Part shown: in pieces, positions 54,104-63,044 of the stretch
Layout of the letters: every line of letters begins with the position of its first letter
Position numbering within the stretch: the stretch's first letter is position 1
Notes under the pieces: generated by a model
Seen by the model: the letters and a program-made list of their open reading frames with translations, nothing else
The model's database searches: none
Told to the model about the DNA's origin: nothing
Made by a program: the position numbers and the translations under genes
From: SLRI01 sp964402505
Lineage (GTDB): Bacteria; Pseudomonadota; Alphaproteobacteria; Geminicoccales; Geminicoccaceae
DNA length: 64,000 nucleotides
Reading direction: 5' to 3'
Assembly (NCBI GenBank): GCA_964402505.1
Contig: CAYOCP010000006.1
Span: 1-64,000 of the forward strand

Positions 54104-55066
54104 TCAGTCGGGCGAGATGGCGACACCCCAGGGCTGCTCGCCGACCTGGATCGACTTGACGACCTCGTTGGCCGCCACGTCGATGACGGAGACGTCGTTC
54201 GAGATGCCGTTGGTGGTGTAGAGGTATTTTTCGTCCGGCGTGAAGGCGAGCTGCCAGACCCGCTGGCCGACGAGGAAGTAGTCGAGGACCTCCCAGGTCT
54301 CGCCGTCGACGAGCGCCACGCGGTTGGCCGGGCCGAGCGCCACGAACACCTTCTTGCCGTCACGGGTCACGCGGATGCCGACCGGCTGCAGCGCCTCGTG
54401 CGGCACGCCCGGCACCTCGAACTCGACCTTGTGGACGATCTCGAGCTTGTCCACGTCGATGACGCTGACCGTGCCGCCGATCTCGGCCGAGACGTAGAGC
54501 AGCTTGCCGTCGCGGGTGAACTCGGCGAAGCGCGGCCGCTGGTCGACCAGGATGTTGGCGAAGATCTGGTGCGTCTCGGTGTCGATGAAATGCGCCATGT
54601 TGGTCGTCTCGGAGGTGTTGACCAGCACCTTGCCGTCCGGGCTCATGCCCATGCCCTCGGGCTCGATGCCGACCGGAATCTCGGTGACGATGGTATGCGC
54701 GTCGACGTCGATCGCGGTGACGAGGTTGTCGTCCTCGTTGGCGACGTAGAGCGGGTTGCCCGAGGGGTGCAGGACGCCGAGCTCCGGGTCCGGTCCGGAG
54801 GGCAGGTTGTGGGTGAATTTCCGCGTGGCGGTGTCCATGACCTGCACGTGGTCGTCGTCCGAGGCGAGGACGTAGAGCGACTTGCCGTCGGGGCTGAGGT
54901 TGATGCCGCGCGGGCGCTGGCCGGCGGGCACCTCGGCGATCACCTCCATCGTGTCGGTGTCGATGATGGTGATCGAGTTGCCGCGCTCGTTGCTGACATA
55001 GGCCGTGTAAGCCGCGGCGGGGCCGGCGCTGGCCGCGAGAAGCAGGGTGGCGAGGAGGTGTCGCAT
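54104..55066 (-). CDS. YVTN beta-propeller protein, PQQ-dependent catabolism-associated
   Basis: The product is about 320 aa with a signal peptide (HLLATLLLAASAGPAAA). The body has seven or so repeats of the YVTN type, such as AYVSNERGNSITIIDTDT, LYVANEDDNLVTAIDVD and LYTTNGISNDVSVIDVA. The second ATG (55066) has AAGAAGG at the right distance and is preferred over one two codons earlier. It is probably periplasmic and tied to alcohol oxidation by context. Confidence 0.9.
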   Translation of the reverse strand: MRHLLATLLLAASAGPAAAYTAYVSNERGNSITIIDTDTMEVIAEVPAGQRPRGINLSPDGKSLYVLASDDDHVQVMDTATRKFTHNLPSGPDPELGVLHPSGNPLYVANEDDNLVTAIDVDAHTIVTEIPVGIEPEGMGMSPDGKVLVNTSETTNMAHFIDTETHQIFANILVDQRPRFAEFTRDGKLLYVSAEIGGTVSVIDVDKLEIVHKVEFEVPGVPHEALQPVGIRVTRDGKKVFVALGPANRVALVDGETWEVLDYFLVGQRVWQLAFTPDEKYLYTTNGISNDVSVIDVAANEVVKSIQVGEQPWGVAISPD

Positions 55067-55082
55067 GGTCATCCTTCTTGGA

Positions 55083-56276
55083 TCAGCGCCGGCATTGCGT
55101 TTCGGGTCGGTCGATGCCGAGGGTGTCGAGCGGCGAGAACTGGTGGACGTACTCGTCCTGCGGCGAGGCCGACACCACCACGTTGTCGGCGGCCAGCAGG
55201 ATCGGCTGGCGAAGCTGGCCGTTCCAGTCCCGAAACGTGACCGGCTGGCCCTTGAAGACCGCCAGCGTGAAGTCCGGCCCGAGCACGTAGTCCCTCAGCA
55301 CCAGCGGATCGGTCGAGGCGGTGCGGGTCGCCGCCTCGCCGATGGCGCGCAGCGCCATCCAGACATTGTAGTCCTCCGGCCGCATGTGCCGCTGCGCCAG
55401 GGCCTCGAAGCGGGTCTGGAGCTGGGTTCCGCCCCAGGCCTCGCTCGCCGGGTGCCACGTGGTGGGGGTGAGCCCCGCCGATCCCACCACCGGCCGCGGG
55501 TCCCAGGTGTGGTAGGGCAGATGCGAGGCGAAGACGTCGCTCTCGTCGGCGGCCAGCACCACGTCGTGCTCGGGTGCTCTCTGGGTGAAGACGGGCATCT
55601 GCGACTGGATCTGGATGTAGCCCGAATCGGTGCGGCGGGCGCCGCCCGTGTCCTCGAAGACGCGCTCCTCGACGATCCGGGCCCCGAACTTGTCGGCCGC
55701 GCGCTTGTAGCTCGATGCGAGCTCGGTGTCCGCCGGATGCGACCCCTCGATGAGGAACCAGTCGTCCCAGCGCTTGGTCATGAGGAACTGGGCCAAAGCG
55801 TCGGTCAGCATCGCCCGGCTCGGGGCGAGGTGCAGCAGGTTCGCCCGGCAGTCCACCCCGCGCAGCCGGTCGTCGGGTGCCGTGGCGTTCAGGATGAGCA
55901 CGTCCTCGCCGGCCGCGTCCGCCAGCGCCAGCGTGGTATCGGCATCCGCCATGGTGACGACGAAACGGGCACCATCGGCGATCAGGGTCTCGAGCGCATC
56001 CACGGCCTGCTCCGGCGGTGCGGCCACCTCGGCGGTCTCGAAATGCTGGCCCATGAAGCTGCCGGTGGTGTTGTTGTCGGCGGTGGCGAGCCGACCGCCG
56101 GCGAAGCCCAGATCATCGGGCGGCAGATCGAGCCTCGAGATCGGCAGGCGGCGCGGATGAACATCGATCCGCAGCACGGCGGCGGCGATGGTCTCCTTGT
56201 CCTGCGCCCAGGAGGGACCGGCGATGCCGGCCATGACCAAAAGCGCCGCACCGAGCACGACCACGCCTGCGACCAT
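55083..56276 (-). CDS. ABC transporter substrate-binding protein, PQQ-dependent alcohol dehydrogenase system
   Basis: The product is 397 aa with a signal peptide (VVLGAALLVMAGIAGPSWA). RIDVHPRRLPISRLDLPPDDLGFAGG and the ADNNTTGSFMGQ stretch mark the PQQ-linked branch of the Leu/Ile/Val-binding fold. The ABC partner genes lie downstream with the propeller and the beta-rich protein between. The ligand is unknown; it may be a cofactor or oxidation product. Confidence 0.9.
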   Translation of the reverse strand: MVAGVVVLGAALLVMAGIAGPSWAQDKETIAAAVLRIDVHPRRLPISRLDLPPDDLGFAGGRLATADNNTTGSFMGQHFETAEVAAPPEQAVDALETLIADGARFVVTMADADTTLALADAAGEDVLILNATAPDDRLRGVDCRANLLHLAPSRAMLTDALAQFLMTKRWDDWFLIEGSHPADTELASSYKRAADKFGARIVEERVFEDTGGARRTDSGYIQIQSQMPVFTQRAPEHDVVLAADESDVFASHLPYHTWDPRPVVGSAGLTPTTWHPASEAWGGTQLQTRFEALAQRHMRPEDYNVWMALRAIGEAATRTASTDPLVLRDYVLGPDFTLAVFKGQPVTFRDWNGQLRQPILLAADNVVVSASPQDEYVHQFSPLDTLGIDRPETQCRR

Positions 56277-56403
56277 CGGATCTCCCCTCCCCCGCTTGCG
56301 GCAGCCTGTTCCCTCATGGCGAGCTAAGAGGCTTCGGCCGGCGATCGCAACTCCACCTTTTGTCCTGGTTGCCTTTTCTCGAAGGTCGCACTAGCCACCG
56401 GCC

Positions 56404-56907
56404 ATGCGCTGGCTTTTTCTCGTCGTGGCGGTGATGCTCTGGGGCGGAGGCGCCCTGGCGGCGGCCGATCCGTGGCAGGGACGGACGGCAGCGTTCTTCG
56501 GCTTGACCTATCTCGATACCTCGATCGAAGGCGAGATCAACGGCCCGCGGGCCGACGAGGCCGCCCGGGTCCTCCTGGTCCAGGACGAGCTGGCATCGGC
56601 CCTGCAGGCGCACGGGCTGACCCTGGTCGACCTGCAGCCCGTTGCGGAGAAGCTGGCGGAAATGGGCAATCTCGCCGACTGCATCGGCTGCGACGTGCGG
56701 ATGGCGCAAGCCCTCGGCGCCGACTATGCCGTTCTGGCCCAGGTGCAGAAGGTCTCGAACCTGATCCAGTCGATGAACGTGGTGGTGCGCGATGCGAGGA
56801 CGGGGCAGGTCGTGCGTGCCCTCTCGGTCGGCCTGCGCGGCAACACCGACGAGGCCTGGCTTCGGGCGATGCGCTACATCCTCGAGCACGGCATCTTCAA
56901 GGGGTAG
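56404..56907 (+). CDS. DUF3280/DUF2380-type exported protein
   Basis: The product is 167 aa. A signal peptide (FLVVAVMLWGGGALAAA) precedes TAAFFGLTYLDTSIEGEING, a Cys pair in NLADCIGCDVRMAQALGADY near residue 95, and a beta/alpha end. Proteins of this kind are frequent near PQQ alcohol dehydrogenase genes. It is transcribed against the rest and its end overlaps the CXXCW gene by 11 bases. Confidence 0.8.
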   Translation: MRWLFLVVAVMLWGGGALAAADPWQGRTAAFFGLTYLDTSIEGEINGPRADEAARVLLVQDELASALQAHGLTLVDLQPVAEKLAEMGNLADCIGCDVRMAQALGADYAVLAQVQKVSNLIQSMNVVVRDARTGQVVRALSVGLRGNTDEAWLRAMRYILEHGIFKG

Positions 56908-57442
56908 CCGGCGCCACCTGCTCCAGGGGCCAGCCGGCCCCGCTCCAGCCGTCGACCCCGTCGGGATACCACATCACCCGGCTGTAGCCGTTCTCGATCG
57001 CCCGCTTCGCGGCGTTCCACGACATCCAGCAATCGGCCTTGCAGAAGAAGACGAGGGGTGCGTCCGGCTTTCCTCCCGTGGCGGACTCGAGGCCGCGGAG
57101 CAGGTAGGCCAGGGTCTCGGGCGCGAGCGCCTCGTAGCCGGTATCGGGCAGCCAGACGGCGTCCGGGATCGAGAGATGCGGCTTCTCGTGCCAGATGGTG
57201 CCTTCCGGCAGGTTGGCCGGACGCGGGGTGTGCGGCAGCGCGTCGATGAAGACGGCACCTCGCGATTGCCAGAGCGCATGCGCCTTTTCGTCGTCGATCA
57301 CCTCGGCACCGGCGAGCGTGCCCGGCACCGGTGCCCCGTAGGGTTCGCCGCGATAGCCCGCCGGCTCCGGCACCTCGAGGCTCGCCGGCACGGGTGCCGC
57401 GAGCGCCAGACCGACCAGGACCGCCCCGGCGATGCCGATCAT
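56897..57442 (-). CDS. PQQ-dependent catabolism-associated CXXCW protein (rhodanese-like)
   Basis: The product is 181 aa, exported. The rhodanese-like fold carries FFCKADCWMSWNAAKRAIE near residue 130, the Cys-rich motif that names the family, then VMWYPDGVDGW. It is thought to serve quinoprotein maturation or redox relay in the periplasm. Its start overlaps the XoxJ stop (ATGA, 57439-57442). Confidence 0.9.
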   Translation of the reverse strand: MIGIAGAVLVGLALAAPVPASLEVPEPAGYRGEPYGAPVPGTLAGAEVIDDEKAHALWQSRGAVFIDALPHTPRPANLPEGTIWHEKPHLSIPDAVWLPDTGYEALAPETLAYLLRGLESATGGKPDAPLVFFCKADCWMSWNAAKRAIENGYSRVMWYPDGVDGWSGAGWPLEQVAPATP

Positions 57443-58269
57443 GGCGGCTGGACCTCCTTCAGCGCCGTGCCCTCGTCGTTCAGGAGCGGCACGCCATAGG
57501 AGAGGAGAATGGCGTCGATCTCCGGCTGCAGCTCGCGGATCAGCGAGTTCAACTGGCGCTTCCAGGCGTCCTCGCCGGGCCGCACGCCCATGGTGATGCG
57601 ATAGAAGAGGCTGGGAGGTCCCTTCTCGTGGAGCAGGGGCGTCATGACGAGGGCGCCGCCCTCGGCCTTGGCGAGCGGCCCGCCCACCGGACCCCAGAGC
57701 ACGGCCGCGTCCAGCTCCCCCTCGAGCAGGTCGGCGATCATGTCGAGATTGGGATGCTCGAACCTCGTATCGACCACGAGCTGGTAGCTCACCACCGTGT
57801 CGAGCAGGCCCAGCCGTGCCAGATGGCTGGCCGGCGGCGTGCCGGCCACCACGCCGATGCGGCGGCCCGCGAGGCGCGGGTCGGCGAGCGTGGTGACGTC
57901 GGCGAGATCGCCGTTCGAGGGCACGACCAGCACGTAGGCGGAGGTGTAGTAGTGATTGGTGTTGAGCACGAGCTCGTCGCCCTGCGCGTAGCCCGGAATG
58001 ACGTCGCAGAGATTGGCCATGAGCGTGCGGCGGACGAAGCCCATGGCCATCGGGTACCAGGTGTACTGCAGCTCGCGGCCGAGACGTTCGGCGAAGAGCT
58101 CGGAGATCTTGTTCTCGAAGCCTTCGCCGGCCTTGTTGGAGAAGGGCAGATTGGCCGGATCGGCGCAGACCCGGAACAGGGTGGGCGAGACGAGGTCGGC
58201 GAGCTGCGCCTGCGCCGGTGCTGCGAGCGACACGGCGGCCGCGACGAGGAGGCTAGCCCATGCACGCAT
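57439..58269 (-). CDS. xoxJ: Methanol oxidation periplasmic binding protein XoxJ
   Basis: The product is 276 aa. A signal peptide (SLLVAAAVSLAAPAQA) precedes a family 3 binding-protein fold: FRVCADPANLPFSNKAGEGFEN near residue 28, TWYPMAMGFVRRTL and a GVVAGTPPASHL hinge. XoxJ sits between xoxG and the CXXCW gene in lanthanide methanol dehydrogenase operons and is thought to help enzyme activation. ATG 58269 lies inside the xoxG end (17-bp overlap). Confidence 0.9.
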   Translation of the reverse strand: MRAWASLLVAAAVSLAAPAQAQLADLVSPTLFRVCADPANLPFSNKAGEGFENKISELFAERLGRELQYTWYPMAMGFVRRTLMANLCDVIPGYAQGDELVLNTNHYYTSAYVLVVPSNGDLADVTTLADPRLAGRRIGVVAGTPPASHLARLGLLDTVVSYQLVVDTRFEHPNLDMIADLLEGELDAAVLWGPVGGPLAKAEGGALVMTPLLHEKGPPSLFYRITMGVRPGEDAWKRQLNSLIRELQPEIDAILLSYGVPLLNDEGTALKEVQPP

Positions 58270-58747
58270 TTTCCGCCTCGGCGAAGCTCTTCGGCTTGTC
58301 GGCGCGCTTGGCCGGCCGGCCGCGGGGGATGGCGCCCGCGCCCATCGCCTTGAGGTAGATGTAGATGTCATCGAGGTAGCACATGACGTTCCGGTTGTCG
58401 CCGAAGCTCGGCATCACGAAATCGCCTTCCTGCTTGCCGTTCACCACGGTGTCGACGAAGTCGTAATAGTCCATCGCCATCACGGAATCAGCGAGCTTGG
58501 GGCCGAAGCTCGAGCCTTGGCCGTCGGGCCCGTGGCAGACGTGGCATTCCGAATTGTAGCGGCGAAAGCCGGAGAACGTGTACCAGTCGACCGTTCCGTC
58601 GTCCTGGACCTTGAAGGTCGGGATGTCGTCGGCGGTGAACCACTTGCCGTCCACCTCGTGGTCGGCCGTGATGTTGTCGGCCCAGGCGATGCCGCCGGTC
58701 GCCGCCAGCACGGCCAAGCCAACCAGCCATCGACGCGCACGCTTCAT
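58253..58747 (-). CDS. xoxG: Cytochrome c XoxG, electron acceptor of methanol dehydrogenase
   Basis: The product is 164 aa with a signal peptide. One haem site, SECHVCHGPDGQGSSFGP, lies near residue 67, with the axial Met probably in GDFVMPSFGDN near residue 110. It takes electrons from the PQQ of XoxF. It lies 96 bp downstream of xoxF on the same strand and is followed by xoxJ. Confidence 0.92.
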   Translation of the reverse strand: MKRARRWLVGLAVLAATGGIAWADNITADHEVDGKWFTADDIPTFKVQDDGTVDWYTFSGFRRYNSECHVCHGPDGQGSSFGPKLADSVMAMDYYDFVDTVVNGKQEGDFVMPSFGDNRNVMCYLDDIYIYLKAMGAGAIPRGRPAKRADKPKSFAEAENACMG

Positions 58748-58843
58748 GATTGCATTCCTCGAATGTGACGTCGGCGGAAAGAGAAAGGGCGAGGCACCGG
58801 CGTGCCCCGCCCGATCCCGTTCGCGCCGTCGAGCTGCGACGGA

Positions 58844-60652
58844 TCAGTTGCTGTCGGGCAGCTCGAACACGGTGAGCTGTCCGCCGAGATTGGTGTAGTC
58901 GGCGAGCGCCGCATAGCCGCCGACGGCACCCAGGCCCTCGGTCGGGTTGGTCAGTCCGGCCGCGAGACCGATGCCCGCCCAGCCGCCGACGCCCGAGAGG
59001 ATGCCGATATACTGCTTGCCCTCGCGCTCGTAGGTCATCACGTTGCCGATGATGCCGGACGGGGTCTTGAAGCTGAAGAGCTCGTCGCCCGTCTTGGAGT
59101 CGACCGCCTTGAGGTAGCCCTCGAGCGTGCCGTAGAAGACGATGTCGCCGGCGGTCGCGAGCGCTCCGGACCAGACCGAGAACAGCTCGGGCTTGGACCA
59201 GACGATCTCGCCCTTGGTGGCGTCCCAGGCGATGAAGTTGCCCATGCCGCCATGGCTGTCGGGTGCCGGGTACATCGAGAGCGTGGCGCCGACATAGGGC
59301 TGGCCCGCGGTGTAGCTCACCCGGAACGGCTCGTAGTCCATGCAGACGTGGTTGGTCGGCACGTAGAAGAGGCCGGTCTTGGGCGAGAAGGCGGCCGGCT
59401 GCATGTCCTTGGTCCCGAGCGCCGCCGGGCAGATGCCCTGGTAGTTGAAGTCCTCGCCCTGCGCGGTGGTCGAGAATTCCGGCACGACCGCCGGACGACC
59501 GTAGGTATCCGAGCTCGGGTCCATGTCGACGCCGGTCGTCCAGTTCACCGTCGGATCGTACTTCTCGGCCACGAGGAGCTCGCCGGTCGCACGATCCAGG
59601 GTGTAGGCGATGCCGTTGCGGTCGAAATGCACGAGCAGCTTGCGCATCTTCCCGTCGATCTCCTGATCGACCAGGATGTTCTCGTTGACGCCGTCATAGT
59701 CCCACTCGTCGTGCGGCGTCATCTGGTAGGCCCATTTGGCCATGCCGTCGTCGGGATCGCGGGCGAAGATCGTCATCGACCACTTGTTGTCGCCCGGGCG
59801 CTGCGTCGCGTTCCAGGTCGAGGGGTTGCCGGTGCCATAGTAGAAGAGATCGAGATCGGGGTCGTAGCTGTACCAACCCCAAGTGGTGCCGCCGCCGATC
59901 TTCCACTGGTCGCCTTCCCAGCTGTTCAGCGAGGAATCCTTGCCGATCGGCTTGCCGAGGACCATGGTCTTCTCGGGATCGACCAGTATCTCGTCGTCCG
60001 GACCGGTCGAGTAGGCGCGCCAGACCTGCTCGCCCGTCTCCTGGTCGTAGGCCGTCACACTGCCCCTGACACCGAACTCGCCGCCCGAGATGCCGACGAT
60101 GATCTTGCCCTTGACCGGCAGGACCGTGGCGGTGTTGCTCTCGCCCTTCGACGGATCACCGTTGACCTTGCTCCACAGCACCTCGCCGGTCTTGGCGTCG
60201 AGGGCCACGACCGTGGTGTCCGCCTGGTGCAGGAAGAGCTTGCCGTTGTCGTAGGCGAGCCCGCGGTAGACGGTATCGCAGCACATGATCGGGATGACGC
60301 TGGGGTCCTGCCTCGGCTCGTACTTCCAGACCATCTTGCCGTCTTGCGACAGATCCAGCGCGTAGACGTTGTTCGGAAACGGCGTGTGGACGTACATCAT
60401 GTCGCCGATCACCAGCGGCGAGCCTTCGTGGCCGCGCAGGACACCGGTCGAGAAGGTCCATGCCACCCTCAGATCGCCGACATTGTCCTTGTTGATCTGA
60501 TCGAGGGTGGAATAGCGGGTGTTCGCGTAATCGCCGGTCTGGATCGCCCAGTCGGCCGGATTGTCGATCAGTTGCTGCAGGTCGTCGGCGGCGAAGGCCG
60601 GAAGGGCGGTCGACGCCATCAGGATCGCGATGCTCGGCAAAAGCCGTTTCAT
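58844..60652 (-). CDS. xoxF: Lanthanide-dependent methanol dehydrogenase XoxF
   Basis: The product is 602 aa with a signal peptide. The eight-bladed quinoprotein has the adjacent-Cys ring IPMCCDT (reads IPIMCCDTV, near residue 125), Glu in ISGGEFGVRG, Asn in GTGNPSTWN and HDEWDYDGVNE near residue 315. The second Asp of DYD is the extra ligand of XoxF-type enzymes; calcium MxaF has Ala there. It oxidises methanol to formaldehyde or formate in the periplasm. GGAGGAGC lies 8 bases before the ATG at 60652. The 176 bp upstream to the next small gene should hold its promoter. Confidence 0.95.
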   Translation of the reverse strand: MKRLLPSIAILMASTALPAFAADDLQQLIDNPADWAIQTGDYANTRYSTLDQINKDNVGDLRVAWTFSTGVLRGHEGSPLVIGDMMYVHTPFPNNVYALDLSQDGKMVWKYEPRQDPSVIPIMCCDTVYRGLAYDNGKLFLHQADTTVVALDAKTGEVLWSKVNGDPSKGESNTATVLPVKGKIIVGISGGEFGVRGSVTAYDQETGEQVWRAYSTGPDDEILVDPEKTMVLGKPIGKDSSLNSWEGDQWKIGGGTTWGWYSYDPDLDLFYYGTGNPSTWNATQRPGDNKWSMTIFARDPDDGMAKWAYQMTPHDEWDYDGVNENILVDQEIDGKMRKLLVHFDRNGIAYTLDRATGELLVAEKYDPTVNWTTGVDMDPSSDTYGRPAVVPEFSTTAQGEDFNYQGICPAALGTKDMQPAAFSPKTGLFYVPTNHVCMDYEPFRVSYTAGQPYVGATLSMYPAPDSHGGMGNFIAWDATKGEIVWSKPELFSVWSGALATAGDIVFYGTLEGYLKAVDSKTGDELFSFKTPSGIIGNVMTYEREGKQYIGILSGVGGWAGIGLAAGLTNPTEGLGAVGGYAALADYTNLGGQLTVFELPDSN

Positions 60653-60828
60653 GTTGGTGCTCCTCCCAAATCCGAGCCCTGTCTGCCATCCGGACCGGCT
60701 GCCCCGGGGCTCGCTGGAGAGGGGCGGCCGCAGCCGATCGACACTTGCGTACGTCGATGCTCGAGGCGCGATTGTAGGCGTTCGCCGCCAAAAGGGGACA
60801 TTGGCAAAAAGTCGTAATAGGGTCCGCG

Positions 60829-61038
60829 TCAGGCCTTGATGGCGCGGCTGTCGGCCCAGACGCAGCGCCAGCGGGTGATCGTCACCCTGGGATGGGTTTC
60901 CAGCCATTCGGCCAGCCGCGGCTGGGCTTGCATCATGCACGCCGTCAGCCCAAGGTCGGGGAGGTAGGCGAGGCTCTGCTCCTGGCAGATGTCGGGTGCC
61001 GACTTGAGGCAGACGATGAAGGTGAGCTCGATCAGCAT
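60829..61038 (-). CDS. 69-aa Cys-containing protein, stand-alone version of the metallohydrolase N-domain
   Basis: The product begins MLIELTFIVCLKSAPDICQE and ends HPRVTITRWRCVWADSRA, with four cysteines. The pattern IEL..VCL...P..C, then C, then RC, matches the first 60 residues of the metallohydrolase encoded at 61930-62958. It lies just before xoxF on the same strand, so it may be the operon's first gene. Its function is unknown; a shared partner-binding domain is likely. Confidence 0.65.
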   Translation of the reverse strand: MLIELTFIVCLKSAPDICQEQSLAYLPDLGLTACMMQAQPRLAEWLETHPRVTITRWRCVWADSRAIKA

Positions 61039-61253
61039 GGGACCACTCCCGAAGGCGCCGCGCCGGCTCTCCGCGCCCGAAACCGGCGATCACCGGCGCG
61101 GGGCTGCCCCATGCTGCTCCCGCGGGTCGGCCCCTTCGGGGGTGGATGGCGCCAGCCGCCTTTCGTTGCGACCTTCCGTTCCTAGGCGCTCGATGCGCTC
61201 TTCGCAATGGCGGCCGAGCGACCGCACGGGGCACATCCTCGCGAGCACGGGCG

Positions 61254-61293
61254 ACGCGCGACGAACGGATGAGACGCGCGACGAACGGATGAG
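61254..61293. repeat. Two tandem 20-bp units ahead of the 61308 gene
   Basis: ACGCGCGACGAACGGATGAG occurs twice in direct succession (61254-61273 and 61274-61293), ending 14 bp before the next start codon. It may be a recent duplication or a double operator. The GATGAGGAGAGGAG ribosome site follows. The rest of 61039-61253 shows no gene. Confidence 0.75.
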
Positions 61294-61307
61294 GAGAGGA
61301 GCAAGCG

Positions 61308-61925
61308 ATGCGCGCGATGACGTGGAGGGGATTGCTGGCGGCGCTCGTCCTTCTGGGCGGCACAGGGACGGGCCTTGCGGCACGGCTCGACGACCCGGAC
61401 TGGCCCTGCATCCAGCGCCGGGTGCCGGAGCTCGCGATCGGCCAGATGTGGCCGGGTCCGATGCCGGCGGAGGACGCCGCCGCCGATCCGGAGATCAAGA
61501 GCCTGGCGCGACGCCTGGCACCGCGCCGGGTGAGTGTCGACGACATCCCCGCCGCCGTCGAGGCGCCGCTGCAGCAAGTGGCACCGGAGGCGCGGCCGGA
61601 GTGGCTGGCCGGCCTCTTCGCCGCGATTCTCCGCCAGATCAACGCGGAGCGCGACGATTTGATCGCCGGCATCGGCCGCTACGCGGCGCGGCAGCGGTCG
61701 ATGGCCGAGGCGATCGACGTGCTGGAGAGCGATCTCGCCGAGCTCGAGCGGGCGCCGGAGGGCGAGCGGAACATGGACCGCATCGAGGAGCTGCAGGACG
61801 AGCTGGCCTGGGAGACGCGGATCTTCAAGGAGCGTGGCCACTCGCTCACCTATGTCTGCGAGACGCCCGTGCTTCTGGAGAAGCGCGCCTTCGCCATCGG
61901 CCGCGCGCTCGCCGCGCTCAAGTAG
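61308..61925 (+). CDS. Exported helical protein of the quinoprotein locus
   Basis: The product is 205 aa. A signal peptide (GLLAALVLLGGTGTGLAA) precedes DDPDWPCIQRRVPELAIGQM near residue 28 and long amphipathic helices (AIDVLESDLAELERAPEGER) that look coiled-coil-like. It has two cysteines, one in WPC and one near VCETP. I have seen such WPCIQRxVPEL proteins only beside PQQ enzyme genes; the function is unknown. GAGGAGAGGAG precedes the ATG. It converges with the metallohydrolase gene. Confidence 0.7.
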   Translation: MRAMTWRGLLAALVLLGGTGTGLAARLDDPDWPCIQRRVPELAIGQMWPGPMPAEDAAADPEIKSLARRLAPRRVSVDDIPAAVEAPLQQVAPEARPEWLAGLFAAILRQINAERDDLIAGIGRYAARQRSMAEAIDVLESDLAELERAPEGERNMDRIEELQDELAWETRIFKERGHSLTYVCETPVLLEKRAFAIGRALAALK

Positions 61926-61929
61926 CTCG

Positions 61930-62958
61930 CTACTCCCATTCCAGCTCGCGATAGACCGCCGTCGCGTTGCGGGCATTGAAGGCGTCGAAGAGCAGCCAGT
62001 CGTCGCGAAGGTCGGCGCCGAGGTGCCGTGAAGCGGCACCGAGGCTCTCGCCTTCGGCGAGCGCCGTGCGGGTCTCGGCGACCAGTGCCCGGAGGTAGGC
62101 GGCGGTCGCCGCCGCCCCCTCCGGCCAGGCCAGCGTCGGGGCTCCGTGCCCCGGCACGATGCGCGGCGCCGATCGCTCGGCCAGGTGTTGCAGCAGCTCG
62201 ATCCAGCCGAGCGCCGAGCCGTCCACCGCGGGCGTGTGGCGATCGAAGACCAGATCGCCCATCCACCAGGTCCCGGTCTTGGTGTCGGTTGCGGAGAGGT
62301 CGTTGTCGGTATGGGCCGTGGGGTGCGCTTCCAGCACGAGCTGCCGTCCGCCGAGGTCGAGCGTCCGGCTGCTCTCCACGGTCGCGGTGGGCAGCACGAT
62401 GCGGCTGGTCAGCGCCGCCTCGGTTCCGACCTCGCGCGCCAGCGCCGCGGTGTAGCTTTGGGCGCGGTTGGCGAGGGCGGCCGGCAGCCGCGCGTGACCG
62501 ATCACCGTCGCGCCGGCCTCCTCGAGCACGCCGGCGCCGAAGACGTGGTCGGGATGCATGTGGGTCAGCACCAGCCAGCTCACGGGCAGGTCGGTCCGGG
62601 CGCGGATCGCGGCGTAGAGCGCCTCGCCGACCGCTCGGGTGCCGCCGGCGTCGATCGCCGCCACGGCCGTCTCGCCGATGACGAAGCCGATATTGGCGAT
62701 GTCGCCGCCATTGACCGCGTCGGCCAGCGCCAGCCGGCCGGCATGGACGAAGACGCCGGGCGCGATCTCGCTCACTTCCAGAGGGGTCACCGCTTCCTCG
62801 AGCGGCGCGCAGCGCGCCTCCTCGAGGACGAGGCCGGCATGTCCCGCCACCCAGTCGGCGGCGCGCGTCTCGACGCAGGGGCCGGGATGCGGCAGCACAT
62901 GGGTGGCGCAGACCGCCGGCTGGGCGGCGAGGCAGACCTCGACGATGAGCTCGATCAC
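61930..62958 (-). CDS. Quinoprotein relay system zinc metallohydrolase (SoxH-related, type 2)
   Basis: The product is 342 aa in two parts. An N-terminal Cys-rich domain (IELIVEVCLAAQPAVC, residues 1-60) precedes a metallo-beta-lactamase fold with LTHMHPDHVFGAG near residue 140, a HPTAHTDNDL site and a late PGHGAP. GTG 62958 has GGAGG 9 bases upstream and is preferred. It is related to SoxH of sulfur oxidation and works, by context, with the SoxYZ-like carrier next to it. Confidence 0.9.
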   Translation of the reverse strand: MIELIVEVCLAAQPAVCATHVLPHPGPCVETRAADWVAGHAGLVLEEARCAPLEEAVTPLEVSEIAPGVFVHAGRLALADAVNGGDIANIGFVIGETAVAAIDAGGTRAVGEALYAAIRARTDLPVSWLVLTHMHPDHVFGAGVLEEAGATVIGHARLPAALANRAQSYTAALAREVGTEAALTSRIVLPTATVESSRTLDLGGRQLVLEAHPTAHTDNDLSATDTKTGTWWMGDLVFDRHTPAVDGSALGWIELLQHLAERSAPRIVPGHGAPTLAWPEGAAATAAYLRALVAETRTALAEGESLGAASRHLGADLRDDWLLFDAFNARNATAVYRELEWE

Positions 62959-63044
62959 CTTTGCGTTCCTCCGCCCAATGTCGGATATCGTGGCGCCGGG
63001 TCGCGGTCTAGAATGGGCCGCCACCCGTCGAAGGAGGGTCGATC

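Noticed and set aside
60653..61672. 340-codon upstream extension of the xoxF frame
   Set aside because: A signal peptide with a strong ribosome site begins at 60652; the extension has no coding character and overlaps other genes.
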